Shown: positions 1 through 9,326 of the stretch, one piece after another
How the letters are laid out: every line of letters begins with the position of its first letter
How positions within the stretch are numbered: the first letter of the stretch is position 1
Source: UBA4781 sp963556045
GTDB lineage: Bacteria > Chloroflexota > Anaerolineae > Anaerolineales > Anaerolineaceae
DNA length: 64,000 bases
Direction of reading: 5' to 3'
Assembly: GCA_963556045.3 (NCBI GenBank)
Contig: CAUVYA020000002.1
Span: 1,736,001 to 1,800,000 of the forward strand
Translations under genes and position numbers: made by a program
The notes under the pieces: generated by a model
Seen by the model: only the letters and a program-made list of their open reading frames with translations
What the model was told of the DNA's origin: nothing
Databases searched by the model: none

Positions 1-417
1 AACTTTCAAACAGCGCAATTCTATATGACGATGATGAGCGCGGCTGCGGTGTTCAAAGAGGAAAATACCCTGCCAGGTTCCCAGGCTCAGCGATCCATTA
101 TCAATAGGGATGGTCAGACTGCTGTGGGTTAACGTTGTTCGTATATGTGATGGAGAATCATCCGCTCCTTCGATGGTATGGCGGTACCAGCTTTGTCTCT
201 CAGGTGTCAGGCGCTCATAGAATTCTTCTACGTCATGGCGAGCACTGGGGTCAAATGCTTCGCTTGTAACCAGAGATGCACTGGTGTGAGGAAGGAAGAG
301 ATAACACATGCCTTCCTGTACATTCCAGTCTTGCAATGCAGACTGGATTCGAGGGGTGATCTCGGTCATTCCTTTCCCTGTTGTATCAATCTGAAGAGTT
401 GTTTTTAACCAATCCAT
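1..417 (-). CDS. YjbQ/UPF0047 family protein (3' end cut by window edge)
   Basis: 139 codons are visible, starting at the ATG at 417; the family is usually about 135-140 residues, so only the last residue or two and the stop should be missing. The conserved blocks of the YjbQ family are present: an HTSA motif at residues 44-47, His80, and an LGTWQG segment near 112-117, followed by a His-rich end. Family members are small trimeric proteins, and some have weak thiamine-phosphate synthase activity, but the physiological role is unsettled. It stands alone, about 350 bases upstream of the comEC 3' end. The family call is firm; the function is not. Confidence 0.9.
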   Translation of the reverse strand, partial: MDWLKTTLQIDTTGKGMTEITPRIQSALQDWNVQEGMCYLFLPHTSASLVTSEAFDPSARHDVEEFYERLTPERQSWYRHTIEGADDSPSHIRTTLTHSSLTIPIDNGSLSLGTWQGIFLFEHRSRAHHRHIELRCLKV

Positions 418-763
418 ACGGTTCCTCTGGGTGTGATTCCCAATTTTAGTCGTTTTTAATATTTAATGCAGCATTAATATATAAAGTAGAGGCATGTGCG
501 CAAAAAAAGAATGAAAATAGATCATGTACAGGAAATAACATTAGAAAAACAATGTTTTACGACAGGTAATTTGAAGAAAAAAACAGACTTCCTTTACCAA
601 GCAGGAAAACCACCGGGGCATAATAATGCTGCCCGACAAACATTAACAAGATAGCAGGGAAGAGTTTTTCTGCGGAAATTTTTATGTGATAAAAGAAAAG
701 AATCTTCCTCCCATGATGACTTGACTGTGATCGTATGGAAACGTATCGTTGAAACTGAGGATA
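418..763. other. Non-coding stretch between yjbQ and the comEC 3' end
   Basis: I see no gene in these about 350 bases. The only structure I can support is a short palindrome at 463-477 (listed separately). The region is AT-rich and should hold the promoter of the minus-strand yjbQ. I looked for a continuation of comEC encoding the metallo-beta-lactamase domain and found no convincing one in any frame. Confidence 0.5.
463..477. repeat. Short palindrome upstream of yjbQ
   Basis: TTAATGCAGCATTAA has perfect 7-base arms around one central base, about 45 bases upstream of the yjbQ start codon. The placement would suit an operator or a promoter-overlapping site. No regulator is identifiable, and an AT-rich palindrome can arise by chance. 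Confidence 0.3.
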
Positions 764-2299
764 TCAGGTAACCCGATATTCTCGATCTTGTTGTTTCTTT
801 CTTCTTTCCTGAAATATATGGAAAAGTAAAAAAATGTTGATCGCAATGCTGATCCAGTACCAACCCCTTCCGCTTAACATTACAGCAGCAGGTATTTGAG
901 CGAATAGCAGAATGATCTGGTCATTGAAAGCAGCCGGTATCCATGTAAGTAAGCCAATAATCCTGCCAAGTGGATAGCAGCCCATACTTAATAACACCGC
1001 GATTCCACCTGCTTCCATCAAAAAAGGCTGCAAGGGCAGAATAAGCATATTTACCAGAGGGGCAATCAGCGGAAGCTGCCCGAAATACTTGATGAGAATA
1101 GGGAGGGTGGCGATTTGTGCACTTAAAGTAGTCAGTACATTTTCTTTGATGATTCCCAGCAGCCACTCTCTGGATGGCGCTGCGACCCTGTTTAAGAACC
1201 GATCGACTTTTTCAGCGAAATAATCAACAAAAGTGAGAATACCAAACGTGGCGCAGAAAGAAAGCTGGAACCCGATATCCCATAGAATGTACGGATTCTC
1301 CAATGTCATGCAGGCTGCTGCGATAGCGAGTGCATGCACCCCGATGACCTTGCGCCCGATCAAGGTTGCAGGGATCGCGAGGATCCCCATCAATGCCGCT
1401 CGCAGCACGGCTGGCTGCGCACCTACTAAAAGAGTATAGAGGGCAATAACAACAATAGAGATCAGAGCGCCAATGCGGTATGGAAAAATGCGATTGCATA
1501 GGAGACTGACACTGGTAGCAAGCAAGGTGATGTTAAATCCTGAGATGGCGATGATGTGGGCGGTCCCGGTTAACCGGTAGGCTTCCTGCAGATATTCCGG
1601 GATCCTGGATTCGATACCCAACACAATACCTGCTATTAACTCTGATTCGGGAAACGGCATCAGCGTTTGAAGACGATGATAGGCGCGAGTTTTGAATGTA
1701 TATACATTCGCCATAAAAGAATCGCTGTTGGCTGGAATTGCAGAAGATATGGTCGGATAAAAAATCTGATAATCAACCCCATTTCTTTTCAACCAGGCAG
1801 TATGTGGTTTTTCATCGGGTTCGATCGTGGGTGTTACCTTCCCTTCCAAAGTGATCTGTGTATGGTATTCATAATGAAAGGAGGCAGGTAAGCGCATCAC
1901 CAGGACGGCATCAGAAGGCTGCCAGATGCCATCTTCATCCTGGTATTGAATTAACTTCAACCTGGTTTCGCTGTAAGCAATATATTCGCTGGTAGGTTCC
2001 TGCACGATACCCTGCATGGTGACTATTCTGTTTTCACTACAAGGGAGCGCAGTATTGCCAGATCGCAAACCGCTTTCTTCAGCCTGGTAACGCATCATGC
2101 CCAGTAGAAAAGACACAACCAGCAAGGATAAAAAGAATCCTTTTTGATCATTCTTTTTCTTAAATAAAACGGTACAGAAAAACCCAATCAGGATGAGGAT
2201 GCCAGGCTGCCATATAGAAATGACTTCGAATACTTCTCCAGCGATGATGATTCCAGACAGGAAGCCTGCTGAAAGCCAGAGCAGCACCAGCCTGGGCAT
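764..2299 (-). CDS. ComEC/Rec2 family competence-type membrane protein, core only
   Basis: 511 residues with an N-terminal pair of hydrophobic helices, a DUF4131-like extracytoplasmic segment, and then the polytopic Competence domain. The family hallmark is the segment around residues 240-265 reading TGTAHIIAISGFNITLL. ComEC forms the inner-membrane channel for single-stranded DNA during natural transformation. Full ComEC proteins of about 700-800 residues end in a metallo-beta-lactamase domain; this one stops after the membrane core with a basic tail (RRKKQQDRE), so that nuclease-like domain is absent or encoded elsewhere. It is the last gene of a tightly packed minus-strand run, 2 bases after plsC. 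Confidence 0.85.
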   Translation of the reverse strand: MPRLVLLWLSAGFLSGIIIAGEVFEVISIWQPGILILIGFFCTVLFKKKNDQKGFFLSLLVVSFLLGMMRYQAEESGLRSGNTALPCSENRIVTMQGIVQEPTSEYIAYSETRLKLIQYQDEDGIWQPSDAVLVMRLPASFHYEYHTQITLEGKVTPTIEPDEKPHTAWLKRNGVDYQIFYPTISSAIPANSDSFMANVYTFKTRAYHRLQTLMPFPESELIAGIVLGIESRIPEYLQEAYRLTGTAHIIAISGFNITLLATSVSLLCNRIFPYRIGALISIVVIALYTLLVGAQPAVLRAALMGILAIPATLIGRKVIGVHALAIAAACMTLENPYILWDIGFQLSFCATFGILTFVDYFAEKVDRFLNRVAAPSREWLLGIIKENVLTTLSAQIATLPILIKYFGQLPLIAPLVNMLILPLQPFLMEAGGIAVLLSMGCYPLGRIIGLLTWIPAAFNDQIILLFAQIPAAVMLSGRGWYWISIAINIFLLFHIFQERRKKQQDREYRVT

Positions 2300-2301
2300 A
2301 G

Positions 2302-2961
2302 TCAGACGGTAAATTCTTGCAAGCGAGGATTATCTCTGTAAAACCCCCGGTATTTTTCTGGCAGCAATACAGCTATGCGGCACATGATCTCTTCGGTGTA
2401 CCGCTGTAATATTTCCGTACGGTTGATGGCGTCCTCAATAGGAGCCAGAGAAAATGCCTGCCCAAAGCGGGCGATCATATGCGGCTTTTTAAAATGTTTT
2501 AACCGATCAACTGCAAATTCGGTTCCTTGAACTCCGACAGGAACGATAGGCACGCCGCTCTTGAGTGCCAGCATGGCGGTGCCTTGTTTGCCTTGTGCTA
2601 ATTCATGAGTATGGCTGCGCGTCCCTTCCGGCGATATGCCCAGCGCTCTCCCCTGGGCTAGTACTTGAGATGCTTTACGTATCGCTGTAAAATCGGCAAC
2701 ATCGCGATCAATCCAGATGCCTTCTGCTGTTTCAGAAAACCAGCGGATGAATGCGTGAGTTTTATATTTGGTTGTGATCAAGGCCGTGATATCTGATCGA
2801 CGTGGATTTACAAAAAGGACAGGGATATCTATATAACTCAGGTGATTGATGGCGATGATAACTCCGCCTTCTATAGGAATGTTTTCTAATCCAAAGAATT
2901 CGGTATTGGTAATCGAGCGCATCAAGAAACGTACAATGCGCTGCAGCGTTGATCTTTTCAC
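2302..2961 (-). CDS. plsC: 1-acyl-sn-glycerol-3-phosphate acyltransferase (PlsC family)
   Basis: 219 residues, the usual length. The catalytic NHxxxxD block is N39-H40-LSYI-D45 and the phosphate-binding EGTR block is at 112-115. The enzyme transfers the second acyl chain to lysophosphatidate in phospholipid synthesis at the inner face of the membrane. It lies between the PrsW-like gene (18 bases upstream) and comEC (2 bases downstream), so it is probably cotranscribed. The family is certain; the exact acceptor could also be another lysolipid. Confidence 0.9.
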   Translation of the reverse strand: MKRSTLQRIVRFLMRSITNTEFFGLENIPIEGGVIIAINHLSYIDIPVLFVNPRRSDITALITTKYKTHAFIRWFSETAEGIWIDRDVADFTAIRKASQVLAQGRALGISPEGTRSHTHELAQGKQGTAMLALKSGVPIVPVGVQGTEFAVDRLKHFKKPHMIARFGQAFSLAPIEDAINRTEILQRYTEEIMCRIAVLLPEKYRGFYRDNPRLQEFTV

Positions 2962-2979
2962 TACGTTGTACTCCTGTTT

Positions 2980-4242
2980 TTATTCTACATCATTTGTATG
3001 AACACCGGTATCGATGGTTTCGTTATGGCTTAGTCGAAGGCTATTATGACGAAGTCTTTTATTCATTTGTGATAGCAGATACAAAATTGCGATCCATTCG
3101 ATCGCAAAAGCTGACGGGATAAGAATATCATAAATAGGAGCTAGCGGTTGAGTGATATTTAATGTGGTCATTATTAAGTTCGCGCTCGATAGTAGCGCTA
3201 GAGAATTCCACAAACCATGAATAACAATGGCGGTTAAAAAAGGTCTGTGGATTGCCGCTTTCTTTTGTGATTTCATAGTGGCGGCATAGCCATAGCCTAC
3301 CAATCCACTGCAGGTTATATGGATGAGGGACGCAGCGGCTCGCAAGGTGATGCTTTCGACCCACATTTGTGGATCTGTCTGGCTTATTGCGAGGGTGCTC
3401 TCAACCAGAGCGAATGCAGCTCCAAAATAAAGTCCCAAAATGAAGCCATCGGTGGGTTTAAGGGTACGTTTCTGAAGAGACCACAGTGCGATTGGTTTTA
3501 TACTCTCTTCAATCAACGGGATAACTAAACCGAGCACAAGAAAGATACCCAGTACAAACAAGGGCTTCTGGAAAGTGGTCCGAAGATATCGTTCTACGAA
3601 GGATGTCTCAATTTGCGTTAAATCTGCCGGGAAGGAAAAAGATTTCATCATCTGTTGTACAGATGGCTGTGATGAAAGGTAAATCAATGTGGCTGCGAGA
3701 ATGAAAGCAACAAATATGATTTCCAGCAAAAGAATGAAAAGCATGGTGTAGCTGGTTCCGAGACTGAGTGCAGCGCTGATTTTTCGTGCAGACACCGCAG
3801 GTAAGTTCCTTTTTCCAAATTCAACAAACCACCATGCGGGGATCACAACAGCAAGTGGCGTGAGAAAAGGATAAAACGCTGCACACAAGCGCTGCACATC
3901 AGGCAGCAACTGCAACAAACAAAAAACTATGAGAAGGAGAAAAGCAGCAGTTGCTCTATTGAAAGGAGATAGCTTTCTTCTGTTTGATGGCGGAGAAATC
4001 GGAACTTTTTTAAGGGCAGTCAATAAGGAATATCCATGTATTACGCTCAATAGAATGCTGAAGGATCCCAGGGAGTAGAAAAGCTCGGTCGTTTGCCCGT
4101 CGAGCTCAAGATACTGGTTAAAAACACTACCGCCGGCAAAGAAGCCGACGGCAGCGATAAGTGTAAAAAGCAATGCGAGTAGACTGAGAACAAATTGGCT
4201 GATGGGCAGCCTATCCTTGTTCTGTTGTTCTACAATCGTCAT
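2980..4242 (-). CDS. PrsW family intramembrane metalloprotease
   Basis: 420 residues, largely hydrophobic, with about nine possible membrane helices. The PrsW/CPBP-like catalytic signature is present: EExxK at residues 245-249 (EESIK), a conserved glutamate at 281, His308 in a LIHITCSG helix, and His342 in a VIHGLWNS helix. PrsW-type proteases cut membrane substrates; in Bacillus the substrate is an anti-sigma factor. No anti-sigma gene is adjacent here, so the substrate is unknown. The start overlaps the stop of the upstream lipoprotein gene by four bases, which indicates translational coupling. Confidence 0.85.
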   Translation of the reverse strand: MTIVEQQNKDRLPISQFVLSLLALLFTLIAAVGFFAGGSVFNQYLELDGQTTELFYSLGSFSILLSVIHGYSLLTALKKVPISPPSNRRKLSPFNRATAAFLLLIVFCLLQLLPDVQRLCAAFYPFLTPLAVVIPAWWFVEFGKRNLPAVSARKISAALSLGTSYTMLFILLLEIIFVAFILAATLIYLSSQPSVQQMMKSFSFPADLTQIETSFVERYLRTTFQKPLFVLGIFLVLGLVIPLIEESIKPIALWSLQKRTLKPTDGFILGLYFGAAFALVESTLAISQTDPQMWVESITLRAAASLIHITCSGLVGYGYAATMKSQKKAAIHRPFLTAIVIHGLWNSLALLSSANLIMTTLNITQPLAPIYDILIPSAFAIEWIAILYLLSQMNKRLRHNSLRLSHNETIDTGVHTNDVE

Positions 4243-5522
4243 TTTTCCTGAACGGTGATACTGAGGATCGTATCAAATACCCAGTCAGCAGGGTCGAGTG
4301 CATACGCGTGTTCGGAGAAAGAACTTAAAACATCCATTCCTTCAATTACTTTGCCAAAGATAGAGATGTCTCCCGAAAAGTCAGTTACTGCACCTTTGGT
4401 GAGCATGAACAAACCGGAATTGTAGCCGGTACCCAATCGGTTGAAGGAAACCAGCAGACCTTCTTCATCCATGGTTGCTTCAGAAATCTCATTGTAGAAA
4501 GCGAATCCTGGACCGCCGTACAGAGAGTTGGAAGGATCGCCGCTGACAATATATTCATCAGTAGAAATGAAGATGTCGTTATTGTCATACCAGCCATTAT
4601 CCGCGAGGTATTTAAAATATGCGACCGTGTTGGGTGCCTGGTCTTCGTACAGGTCAACTATGATATCACCCTGCGAGGTAGAGATGACAGCCTGTAGATC
4701 AGCATCGAAATTGGTGTCCACCGTTGGGCAGGATCCCAGAAGCTGGTCTGAAGTATCCATTACTCTGATCATGGTAGCAAGAGTGAAAATACTGCGGTCC
4801 TGGTAGGGGCTGTATTGACGATTGTTGACAAACATGGTGGGGGTTCCGGTGATGCCCAGCTCATCAACCTGTGAGCGATTATAGGTGATCTTGTTGGCAA
4901 TATTCTCATCATCCATATCTGTATTAAATTGATCCACATCCATCCCAAACTCGGCGGCGCGTTCATCTACCCATGTGCGAAATTCGTCATCGCTGAATTC
5001 CCACCAGGTCGCCTGAGCGGCAAAGATGGCATCTTTCATTTCGGCAAATTTCCCCTGTAAATTGGCAGCTTCAACCGCCTGTGCAGAAAGAGTTGAGATA
5101 GAACCGGTGGTTACATAGCGAAAGACCAGGCGAACATCCTGTGGAAAGAGTTCCTGCAGGGCAGTCAGCACCGGTTCCAGATTGGCACAGTGTGAGCATG
5201 TGAAATTACTGTATGTGATGAAAGTGTATGCTGCATCATCGGGTCCGACCACCAGATCAGCGTCTGTGATGGCTGGGACCAGTTCATTTACCGGCGACAG
5301 CAGCACATCATCCACAAGGTTGAAGGATTGGCAGGGATTCTCTGCGGATGTAAAAGGAGCGGTGGTATCTTCAGCAGTTGTTCCGTCAGCAGCGCTTGTA
5401 TCCGTTGTCTTTTCTTCTGAAACAGAGGTTGCATCGGTGCTGGCATCTGTGTCACCAGATTTCGAGCAACCAGCTACAAATAATAAAGCAATCATCAGGA
5501 AGATCATTAAATATTTACGCAT
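4239..5522 (-). CDS. Lipoprotein with DsbA-like thioredoxin domain fused to a cyclophilin-like domain
   Basis: 427 residues. A signal peptide ends in the lipobox VAGC (Cys19), followed by a Ser/Thr/Asp/Glu-rich linker to about residue 60. Residues about 85-260 form a DsbA/thioredoxin_4 domain with a CSHC active site at 109-112 and a cis-proline loop (TGTPTMF). Residues about 275-427 are cyclophilin-like, but the usual FHRV catalytic segment reads FIST, so the catalytic arginine is missing. I infer an extracytoplasmic, membrane-anchored folding factor combining disulfide exchange with a peptide-binding or weak prolyl-isomerase domain. It lies between tmk and the PrsW-like gene. Confidence 0.85.
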   Translation of the reverse strand: MRKYLMIFLMIALLFVAGCSKSGDTDASTDATSVSEEKTTDTSAADGTTAEDTTAPFTSAENPCQSFNLVDDVLLSPVNELVPAITDADLVVGPDDAAYTFITYSNFTCSHCANLEPVLTALQELFPQDVRLVFRYVTTGSISTLSAQAVEAANLQGKFAEMKDAIFAAQATWWEFSDDEFRTWVDERAAEFGMDVDQFNTDMDDENIANKITYNRSQVDELGITGTPTMFVNNRQYSPYQDRSIFTLATMIRVMDTSDQLLGSCPTVDTNFDADLQAVISTSQGDIIVDLYEDQAPNTVAYFKYLADNGWYDNNDIFISTDEYIVSGDPSNSLYGGPGFAFYNEISEATMDEEGLLVSFNRLGTGYNSGLFMLTKGAVTDFSGDISIFGKVIEGMDVLSSFSEHAYALDPADWVFDTILSITVQEK

Positions 5523-5553
5523 GTGTATACCTTTCTAATCAAATAAGAGTATT

Positions 5554-6168
5554 TTACTCCAAATAATCCAATATAATATTTTGCAATTGTGATTGTACCA
5601 CTTCAATTGGTTGATCTGCCGAAACGATGCGCCAGCGGGCAGGTTCCTGTGCAGCCATTTCCAGATACCCTGCACGCACGCGTTTATGCAGAGCAAGCTG
5701 GTAATCGTCCAGGCGATTCCATTCCCCGCCGCCATGTTTGCGGCGCGTCAATCCGATTTCGGGATCAATATCCAGCAGAATGGTAAGGTCGGGCTTAAGC
5801 CCGCCGGTGGCGAAGTCGAGCAGCTGACGGATGGTTTGCAGATCGTTGCCATGCCCATAACCCTGGTAAGCCAGTGTGGAATCCGCGTAGCGATCAAGGA
5901 TAACAATATATCCTTGCGCTAATTTGGGTTTGATCACTTCTTCCACGATTTGTGCACGGGATGCGCAGAATAACAGGGTCTCAGTACGCGGGTGCATGGA
6001 CGTGTTTTTCAAGTCCATGATGACATCGCGGATCTGATCCCCAATTTCTGTGCCCCCCGGTTCGCGCGAAAAATAAACCTTGCTGCCACGTGATTCTAAA
6101 AACTCAGATAGCAATTGAATTTGCTGTGTTTTTCCGCTTCCGTCTGGACCTTCAAGAGTGATAAACAT
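5554..6168 (-). CDS. tmk: Thymidylate kinase
   Basis: 204 residues, typical for dTMP kinase. The P-loop GPDGSGKT is at residues 7-14, the EPGGT block at 36-40, and the DRY motif at 92-94 followed by ADSTLAYQG. It phosphorylates dTMP to dTDP for DNA synthesis. It starts 5 bases after the stop of the R3H ATPase gene, so the two are almost certainly cotranscribed. Confidence 0.97.
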   Translation of the reverse strand: MFITLEGPDGSGKTQQIQLLSEFLESRGSKVYFSREPGGTEIGDQIRDVIMDLKNTSMHPRTETLLFCASRAQIVEEVIKPKLAQGYIVILDRYADSTLAYQGYGHGNDLQTIRQLLDFATGGLKPDLTILLDIDPEIGLTRRKHGGGEWNRLDDYQLALHKRVRAGYLEMAAQEPARWRIVSADQPIEVVQSQLQNIILDYLE

Positions 6169-6173
6169 AAGTG

Positions 6174-7781
6174 TTACTCACGAAATATTCGCACATGGCG
6201 GTTGGGTTCTTCCCCATACGAGTGGGAGATCAATTGTGCTTCACGTACCATCTCGTGCTGCAGGCGGCGAACTTTTGCCGACGTGGGCGCCAGGTCAACC
6301 CAGCGCTTGCCTGCCATGACAGCATTAATGGCATTTTGTACTTCTTGTGTGATTCGGTCATAATTCATGGGCTTGTTTGTAGAGCCGCCCAGATTGAATA
6401 CTTCTGCCAGTGCCTGTTCCATTTGATTCTCTGAATTGGCGCGCAGGACATAAATGGGTATTCCGCGTTCTTCAGCCAGGAGAACGGGTTTTTGCCTGCT
6501 GCGGTAATAGGATTTCAGAGTGATGAATACATCTGCCTCATCCAGATCGCGCACCACTTTAACCGGCACACCAAGGCGATGAACTGCTTCAAGCAGGCGA
6601 TTTCTGGCTACACCAAAGGGATAGATATTCATGGATGGCAGCAGAGCCTGTTCTTTATCGATCACTGCGGTAGATTTTCCTGAAGGGGTTGTAGTGCGTG
6701 AAGAAGACCCGGACTTACCATTCCCATTCTGGCGGCGCATGCCCTGCGCCTGATTCTGTGCGGTTTCAACACGCGGCTGAGGAGCCTTAATATGAATTTC
6801 TCCTTTTTCATCACGCACGCGGAATTCCGGCTCAAGTGGATATCCACGCACAAGCGCATCTACCGCAGCTGCCACGTCCTGGTGGATCACCAGTTGATCG
6901 CGGTCCTGGATCTCGATCAATACATCAAATGTTGCAGGAGCGCGCCTTTCAAGGACGGTCTTTTGCGTTCCCCGTCTGCGCGCCTCTTCGTCTGAAAGGG
7001 TAACAGACTCGATGCCGCCTACCAGGTCAGACAGCGTAGGGTTGAGGAGCAGATTTTCAAGAGTGCGTCCATGTGCAGTGGCTATCAACTGCACTCCACG
7101 TTCGGCAATGGTTCTGGCTGCCAGGGCTTCCAGCTCTCTTCCAATCTCGTCAATAACAATAACTTCCGGATTATGGTTTTCGACTGCTTCGATCATAACC
7201 TCATGCTGGAGAGTGGGGTTGGAAACCTGCATACGCCTGGCTCTGCCGATAGCAGGATGGGGCACGTCTCCATCGCCGCCAATTTCATTGGAGGTGTCTA
7301 CAATTACCACACGTGAATTATTTGCTCTGATGCGTGCTGCTTCGCGCAGCATGGTCGTTTTTCCAATCCCGGGTTTCCCGAGCAGCAGGATGCTTCTTTC
7401 CGATTTCACGAGATCTTCGATGATGTCAATGGTGCCAAATACTGCTCTACCCACACGCAATGTCAATCCTATGACACCCCCTTTTTTATTGCGTATAGCT
7501 GAAATACGGTGCAGGGTGCGTTCTATACCTGCCCTGTTATCACCGTCAAATTCACCGATGCGGGCAAGCACATCATTGAGAACTTCCTGGGTGATTTCTT
7601 TCTCACTGAGATTTATCTCACGATCAATATAGCGAGCAACAGGAATACGACCCAGATCCATGATGATCTCAAGCAGATCATCATTTTGATTTGCTTGATC
7701 AAGGATGCGCGTATATTCCGATGGAAGGATGGTCAGTAAAGCTGGCAGATCATCCGTAATATTGGTTTGCTTAATATTCAT
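6174..7781 (-). CDS. R3H domain-containing AAA ATPase (Ycf45-like)
   Basis: 535 residues. A SpoIIIAA/Ycf45-type ATPase core has Walker A GKPGIGKT at 135-142 and Walker B VIVIDE ending at 212, followed by a TAHG sensor segment. A Gln/Ser/Thr-rich linker near 340-370 leads to a second region, and the C-terminal about 60 residues form an R3H single-stranded nucleic-acid-binding domain (RxxxH followed by SHSYGEEPNRHV). The family is widespread in Chloroflexota, cyanobacteria and plastids, but its function is not settled. Here it sits directly upstream of tmk. Confidence 0.88.
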   Translation of the reverse strand: MNIKQTNITDDLPALLTILPSEYTRILDQANQNDDLLEIIMDLGRIPVARYIDREINLSEKEITQEVLNDVLARIGEFDGDNRAGIERTLHRISAIRNKKGGVIGLTLRVGRAVFGTIDIIEDLVKSERSILLLGKPGIGKTTMLREAARIRANNSRVVIVDTSNEIGGDGDVPHPAIGRARRMQVSNPTLQHEVMIEAVENHNPEVIVIDEIGRELEALAARTIAERGVQLIATAHGRTLENLLLNPTLSDLVGGIESVTLSDEEARRRGTQKTVLERRAPATFDVLIEIQDRDQLVIHQDVAAAVDALVRGYPLEPEFRVRDEKGEIHIKAPQPRVETAQNQAQGMRRQNGNGKSGSSSRTTTPSGKSTAVIDKEQALLPSMNIYPFGVARNRLLEAVHRLGVPVKVVRDLDEADVFITLKSYYRSRQKPVLLAEERGIPIYVLRANSENQMEQALAEVFNLGGSTNKPMNYDRITQEVQNAINAVMAGKRWVDLAPTSAKVRRLQHEMVREAQLISHSYGEEPNRHVRIFRE

Positions 7782-7833
7782 GTGACAATATTATCTCACG
7801 AATCAAAAGCTGATGAATAGAAAATTCTATGAA

Positions 7834-8739
7834 TCAGCTTTTTGTGCAGGGTGTTGTGGGACGGGGAATGCTTCTTTCATCGCGGAATTCAGAAGACTGT
7901 AATTCCCATACTTTACTCAGGTTAACCAAATTGCGAACCAGCCAGTGATTTTCAGGAAGGATGATCTGGGCGCGTTCTGATAAGAATTTGTGATAGACAT
8001 CATGCCGTACCGGTACGCGAACGAAGATAGTGGAGAAAAACTGTGAGAGTTCACTGAACAGGGAATCCAACCAGGGGGCAGGATCACCTTGTTGAATATC
8101 CAGCATAGGGAGCACCACTGCGCGATCCATATAAAAACGCACGCGTGCCACAGCGCATATTTTCTGTGAATGATCTTGCTGGATGAGGTGGAAAGTATCG
8201 GCAAAAGACCATGTTTGAAAAGATGTTTCAAGCGGTGAAATATTTTTTGTGTAAAAGAACCGAATCACAGTCTGATCCTGACTATCTTCGAAACGCCATT
8301 CGATATTGCTTTTGTCTGCCGGCTGGGAATGTTTCATTTTCCATAATGCTTGTTGTGAATACGATGAAAACCCGCTTCTTTTAAGAAGATTGAATTGATC
8401 GCTTTCAGCGGGAACATTGGCAAGAATATGGGCTTTTCCCATTTCGCCGGTGGTGACACACAGGTCTTCAATGAGCATGGGAAAGTTTTCATCCTGCATC
8501 GAGGATGCATACAGCAGGTTTCCGGAAGCTCTACCAATTTGAAGTTGTGCGAATCCCTCCCAATCTGGATTCAGTGTATGGAGGGAGAGAGAACAATCTC
8601 TGGTAACAAAGCAATTCTTGAGGAAATCACCGGATGGATTGACGACATTATGTAAAAAAACACGCTCCATGTCAAAACACAGAACGTGTTGTGCGTTCCT
8701 CAACGCAGCTGGAATATCCAGGATGTTGAACGACCGCAT
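7834..8739 (-). CDS. Hypothetical protein with GNAT-like N-terminal half
   Basis: 301 residues, no signal peptide or membrane helix. The first about 130 residues resemble an acetyltransferase (GNAT) fold: a central segment ending ANVPAESDQFNLLKRSGF, a typical beta4-alpha4 arrangement of a GNAT end, then an SYSQQALW strand. The C-terminal half also looks like a degenerate second GNAT-type domain. I do not recognise a substrate. The gene begins 2 bases after pdxT and is probably part of the same transcript, but a link to vitamin B6 is only positional. Confidence 0.6.
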   Translation of the reverse strand: MRSFNILDIPAALRNAQHVLCFDMERVFLHNVVNPSGDFLKNCFVTRDCSLSLHTLNPDWEGFAQLQIGRASGNLLYASSMQDENFPMLIEDLCVTTGEMGKAHILANVPAESDQFNLLKRSGFSSYSQQALWKMKHSQPADKSNIEWRFEDSQDQTVIRFFYTKNISPLETSFQTWSFADTFHLIQQDHSQKICAVARVRFYMDRAVVLPMLDIQQGDPAPWLDSLFSELSQFFSTIFVRVPVRHDVYHKFLSERAQIILPENHWLVRNLVNLSKVWELQSSEFRDERSIPRPTTPCTKS

Positions 8740-8741
8740 GC

Positions 8742-9320
8742 TTATTGTGCCACCTCAAGGAAATAACGATGGAAGCGGTCATCATCTGTTAATTCAGGAT
8801 GAAAAGATGTTGCCAGCAGCTTGCCCTGCTGGGCAGCCACGATCCTGCCGGTGGATAATTTTGCCAGGATCTCAACATCTTTTCCGACAGTTTCAATTAA
8901 AGGCGCGCGAATGAAAATACTGTGAAAACGCGTATCCTGATCACTCACTTTTTTCAGCACAGGAATATCGAGATCAATCTCGAAACTATCGACCTGTCTT
9001 CCAAATGCATTGCGTTCCACCTGAATGTCCATCAAGCCTAACAGGGGTTGTTCGCGATGGGCGTCTTTTGAGAGGAAAATACTGCCTGCACAGGTACCCC
9101 AGATGGCGCGCTCTCGTCCAAATTGTTGCAGCGGTTCAAACAAGCCGAAATCCACAGCCAGTTTTCCGATGGTGGTTGATTCTCCCCCGGGGACGATCAA
9201 ACCGTTCAAATTGTCCAAATGTTGCGGTAAACGGACCTGGATCGTATCGACACCAAGCTGCTCAAGCATATGTTGGTGCTCATGAAATGAGCCCTGCAGA
9301 GCCAGCACGCCAATTCTCAT
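8742..9320 (-). CDS. pdxT: Pyridoxal 5'-phosphate synthase glutaminase subunit
   Basis: 192 residues, standard for PdxT. The class I glutamine amidotransferase triad is Cys77 (in WGTCAGS), His174 and Glu176 (in SFHPE), and the GGEST glutamine-binding segment is at 45-49. It releases ammonia from glutamine and passes it to PdxS in the DXP-independent vitamin B6 route. It follows pdxS by 6 bases, as is usual for the pair. Confidence 0.97.
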   Translation of the reverse strand: MRIGVLALQGSFHEHQHMLEQLGVDTIQVRLPQHLDNLNGLIVPGGESTTIGKLAVDFGLFEPLQQFGRERAIWGTCAGSIFLSKDAHREQPLLGLMDIQVERNAFGRQVDSFEIDLDIPVLKKVSDQDTRFHSIFIRAPLIETVGKDVEILAKLSTGRIVAAQQGKLLATSFHPELTDDDRFHRYFLEVAQ

Positions 9321-9326
9321 GGATGA

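Noticed and set aside
594..863. An 89-residue minus-strand frame at the comEC 3' end as a missing ComEC domain
   Set aside because: It overlaps comEC in another frame and lacks the metal-binding HxHxDH motif.
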